Positions 5,097 to 6,857 of a stretch of DNA of 6,857 nt are shown in pieces. The notes under the pieces are model-generated. The model had not been told where the DNA came from and searched no databases. It saw nothing but the letters and a program-made list of their open reading frames with translations. Position 1 is the stretch's first letter. Each line of letters begins with the position of its first letter. A program made the translations under genes and the position numbers. Source of the stretch: an uncultured Clostridia bacterium (GTDB lineage Bacteria > Bacillota > Clostridia > Oscillospirales > Acutalibacteraceae); the NCBI GenBank assembly GCA_904420155.1, contig CAJFUH010000034.1, positions 1 to 6,857 on the forward strand. The letters run 5' to 3'.

Positions 5097-5149
5097 CCTG
5101 TTTGAATTTGATGCGAATAACGCCCTATCCCGCAAAAAATCCCATGCGT

Positions 5150-6850
5150 TTATTTCTTCTTGCCTTTAAACCCATCTTTGAGGGAAACAGAACGGTTAAA
5201 TACCAGCGCGCCCGGCTTGCTGTCTTTGTTATCCACACAGAAGTAGCCAAGCCGCATAAACTGGAAGCAGGCGGGGGCCGCCGCGTCCGCCATGGAACTT
5301 TCTATTTTACATCCGGTCAGCGTTTCCAAAGAATTGGGGTTGAGATGCTCCAAAAAGTCCTTGTCTCCCGCGTCGGGATCCTCGTCGCTGAACAAGTTGT
5401 CGTATAGGCGGACTTCCGCATCCAAAGCCGTATTGGCGTCCACCCAATGAATGGTACCCTTGACTTTGCGCCCATCCGGGGTATTGCCGCCCCGGGTTTC
5501 CGGATCATACTCCGCATATACTTCCACAATCTGTCCATTCTCATCCTTTTTACAGCCGGTGCACCGCACAATATACGCTGTTTTCAGCCGCACCTCGTTG
5601 CCCGGGAACAAACGGAAATAACCCTTGAAGGGTTCTTCCAGGAAGTCGTCCTGTTCGATATACAATTCACGGGAAAATGTAACGGTTCTGGTCCCGTCTT
5701 CCGGATGGTTGGGGTTGTTTTCCACCTGAAACTCCTCCGTCTGGCCCTCCGGATAGTTGGTGATCACCAGCTTTACCGGGCGCAGTACAGCCATGACGCG
5801 CTGGGCTTTGTCGTTGAGGTCTTCCCTCAGGCAATGCTCTAAGAAAGCGTAATCCACCGTACTGTTTACCTTGGATACGCCGATGCGGTCGCAGAAATTG
5901 CGGATAGAAGCCGGGGTATACCCTCTGCGGCGCAGCCCGCACAGCGTGGGCATGCGGGGGTCGTCCCATCCGCTGACATACCCGTTTTCCACCAGCAGAC
6001 GGAGTTTCCGCTTGCTCATAACAGTGTGGTCGATGCCCAGCCGGGCAAACTCAATCTGGCGGGGAGTGCAGGGGCCGTCCACATGTTCCACCACCCAGTT
6101 GTACAAGGGACGGTGGGCCTCAAATTCCAGGGAACACAGGGAATGAGTGATGCCCTCCATCATATCCTCGATGGGGTGGGCAAAGTCATACATAGGATAG
6201 ATACACCACTCGTTTCCGGTACGGTGATGATGGGCGTGGTTGATACGGTAGATTACCGGGTCGCGCATATTGAAGTTGCCGGATGCCAAATCAATTTTCG
6301 CGCGCAAGGTCATTCTGCCGTCTTCAAACTCGCCGGCTTTCATACGCTGGAATAGATCCAAGCTCTCCTCGATGGGACGGTCCCGGTAGGGGCTGACCGC
6401 CGGATGGGTGAGATCGCCGCGGTTTTCCCGCATCTGTTCCGGGGTCAGTTCACACACATAAGCCAGTCCTTTACGGATCAGGTTACACGCAAACTCATAC
6501 ATATCCGGGAAAAACTGGGAAGCGTAATAGAACTGGTCTCCCCAATCAAATCCCAGCCAATGGATATCTTCCTTAATGGCGTCCACATATTCCACGTCTT
6601 CTTTGGTAGGGTTGGTGTCGTCCATGCGCAGATGGCAGACCCCGTGGAACTTTTCCGCCGTCCCAAAATCAATGCAAATAGCCTTCGCGTGTCCAATATG
6701 CAAATAGCCGTTGGGCTCCGGTGGAAAACGGGTGTGTACCTGCATCCCTTCGCAGCGCCCGCCTTCCGCCAAATCCTCCGCTACAAAATCCTGAATAAAA
6801 TTGCTGGCGTTCATCTCTTCCGCCGCAACGTTATTTTTTTCTTCTGCCAT
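5150..6850 (-). CDS. glnS: glutaminyl-tRNA synthetase GlnRS
   Basis: Class I aminoacyl-tRNA synthetase that charges tRNA-Gln with glutamine using ATP. At 566 residues it is close to the E. coli enzyme (554). Seen: FPPEPNGYLHIGHAK at 42-56 with the HIGH signature at 51-54, RMDDTNPTKED at 75-85, CIYPMYDFAHPIEDMMEGIT at 216-235, and the second ATP-binding signature VMSKRKL at 277-283. These are followed by the WDDPRMPTL segment and the two-part C-terminal beta-barrel anticodon-binding region (about 350-550). The tail ends in GFKGKKK. The GlnRS-specific reading, against GluRS, rests on the EPNGYLHIGHAK and VMSKRKL forms. The start at 6850 lies 7 nt from the window edge; GGAAACT just before it may be part of the ribosome site, and the promoter is outside. 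It ends at its own terminator. Confidence 0.97.
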   Translation of the reverse strand: MAEEKNNVAAEEMNASNFIQDFVAEDLAEGGRCEGMQVHTRFPPEPNGYLHIGHAKAICIDFGTAEKFHGVCHLRMDDTNPTKEDVEYVDAIKEDIHWLGFDWGDQFYYASQFFPDMYEFACNLIRKGLAYVCELTPEQMRENRGDLTHPAVSPYRDRPIEESLDLFQRMKAGEFEDGRMTLRAKIDLASGNFNMRDPVIYRINHAHHHRTGNEWCIYPMYDFAHPIEDMMEGITHSLCSLEFEAHRPLYNWVVEHVDGPCTPRQIEFARLGIDHTVMSKRKLRLLVENGYVSGWDDPRMPTLCGLRRRGYTPASIRNFCDRIGVSKVNSTVDYAFLEHCLREDLNDKAQRVMAVLRPVKLVITNYPEGQTEEFQVENNPNHPEDGTRTVTFSRELYIEQDDFLEEPFKGYFRLFPGNEVRLKTAYIVRCTGCKKDENGQIVEVYAEYDPETRGGNTPDGRKVKGTIHWVDANTALDAEVRLYDNLFSDEDPDAGDKDFLEHLNPNSLETLTGCKIESSMADAAAPACFQFMRLGYFCVDNKDSKPGALVFNRSVSLKDGFKGKKK

Positions 6851-6857
6851 AGTTTCC

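Overview
The window looks like chromosomal DNA from a Gram-positive bacterium of the class Clostridia, perhaps close to Oscillospiraceae/Ruminococcaceae. The evidence is strong AGGAGG-type ribosome binding sites, textbook sigma-A promoters, U-tailed intrinsic terminators, roughly balanced base composition and a TrmB with a Firmicute-style N-terminus. No insertion sequence, phage gene, tRNA, rRNA or CRISPR array is visible. The taxonomic placement is an inference from the reading; no search was run.

Layout, left to right. (1) 1-667, minus strand: trmB (tRNA m7G46 methyltransferase), cut at the left edge near its C-terminus, with its own promoter at 705-733. (2) 668-1115: a divergent intergenic region with a strong rightward promoter (916-944), a hairpin at the predicted transcript start (946-978), a possible 27-codon leader ORF (997-1080) and a second small hairpin. 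(3) 1116-3509, plus strand: a 797-residue protein whose C-terminal two thirds is an amylosucrase-like GH13 domain that appears to have lost the nucleophile and the acid/base residue. It carries a roughly 245-residue Lys/Thr/Ala/Glu/Pro-rich N-terminal extension that includes six tandem 10-residue repeats. (4) 3510-3939: the terminator of that gene, then what looks like a free-standing small RNA gene of about 105 nt with an upstream dyad, a near-consensus promoter, a folded body with C-rich loops and a strong terminator. (5) 3940-4953, minus strand: galE. (6) 5150-6850, minus strand: glnS, complete except that its promoter lies beyond the right edge.

The three minus-strand genes are ordinary housekeeping functions: tRNA modification, galactose/cell-surface sugar nucleotides and tRNA charging. 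Each seems to be transcribed alone: trmB and galE have their own promoters, and glnS ends at its own terminator. They give no metabolic context for the plus-strand gene, which also looks monocistronic. The two items most worth attention are that plus-strand gene, a likely pseudoenzyme fused to a histone-H1-like tail, and the unannotated small RNA gene between it and galE.
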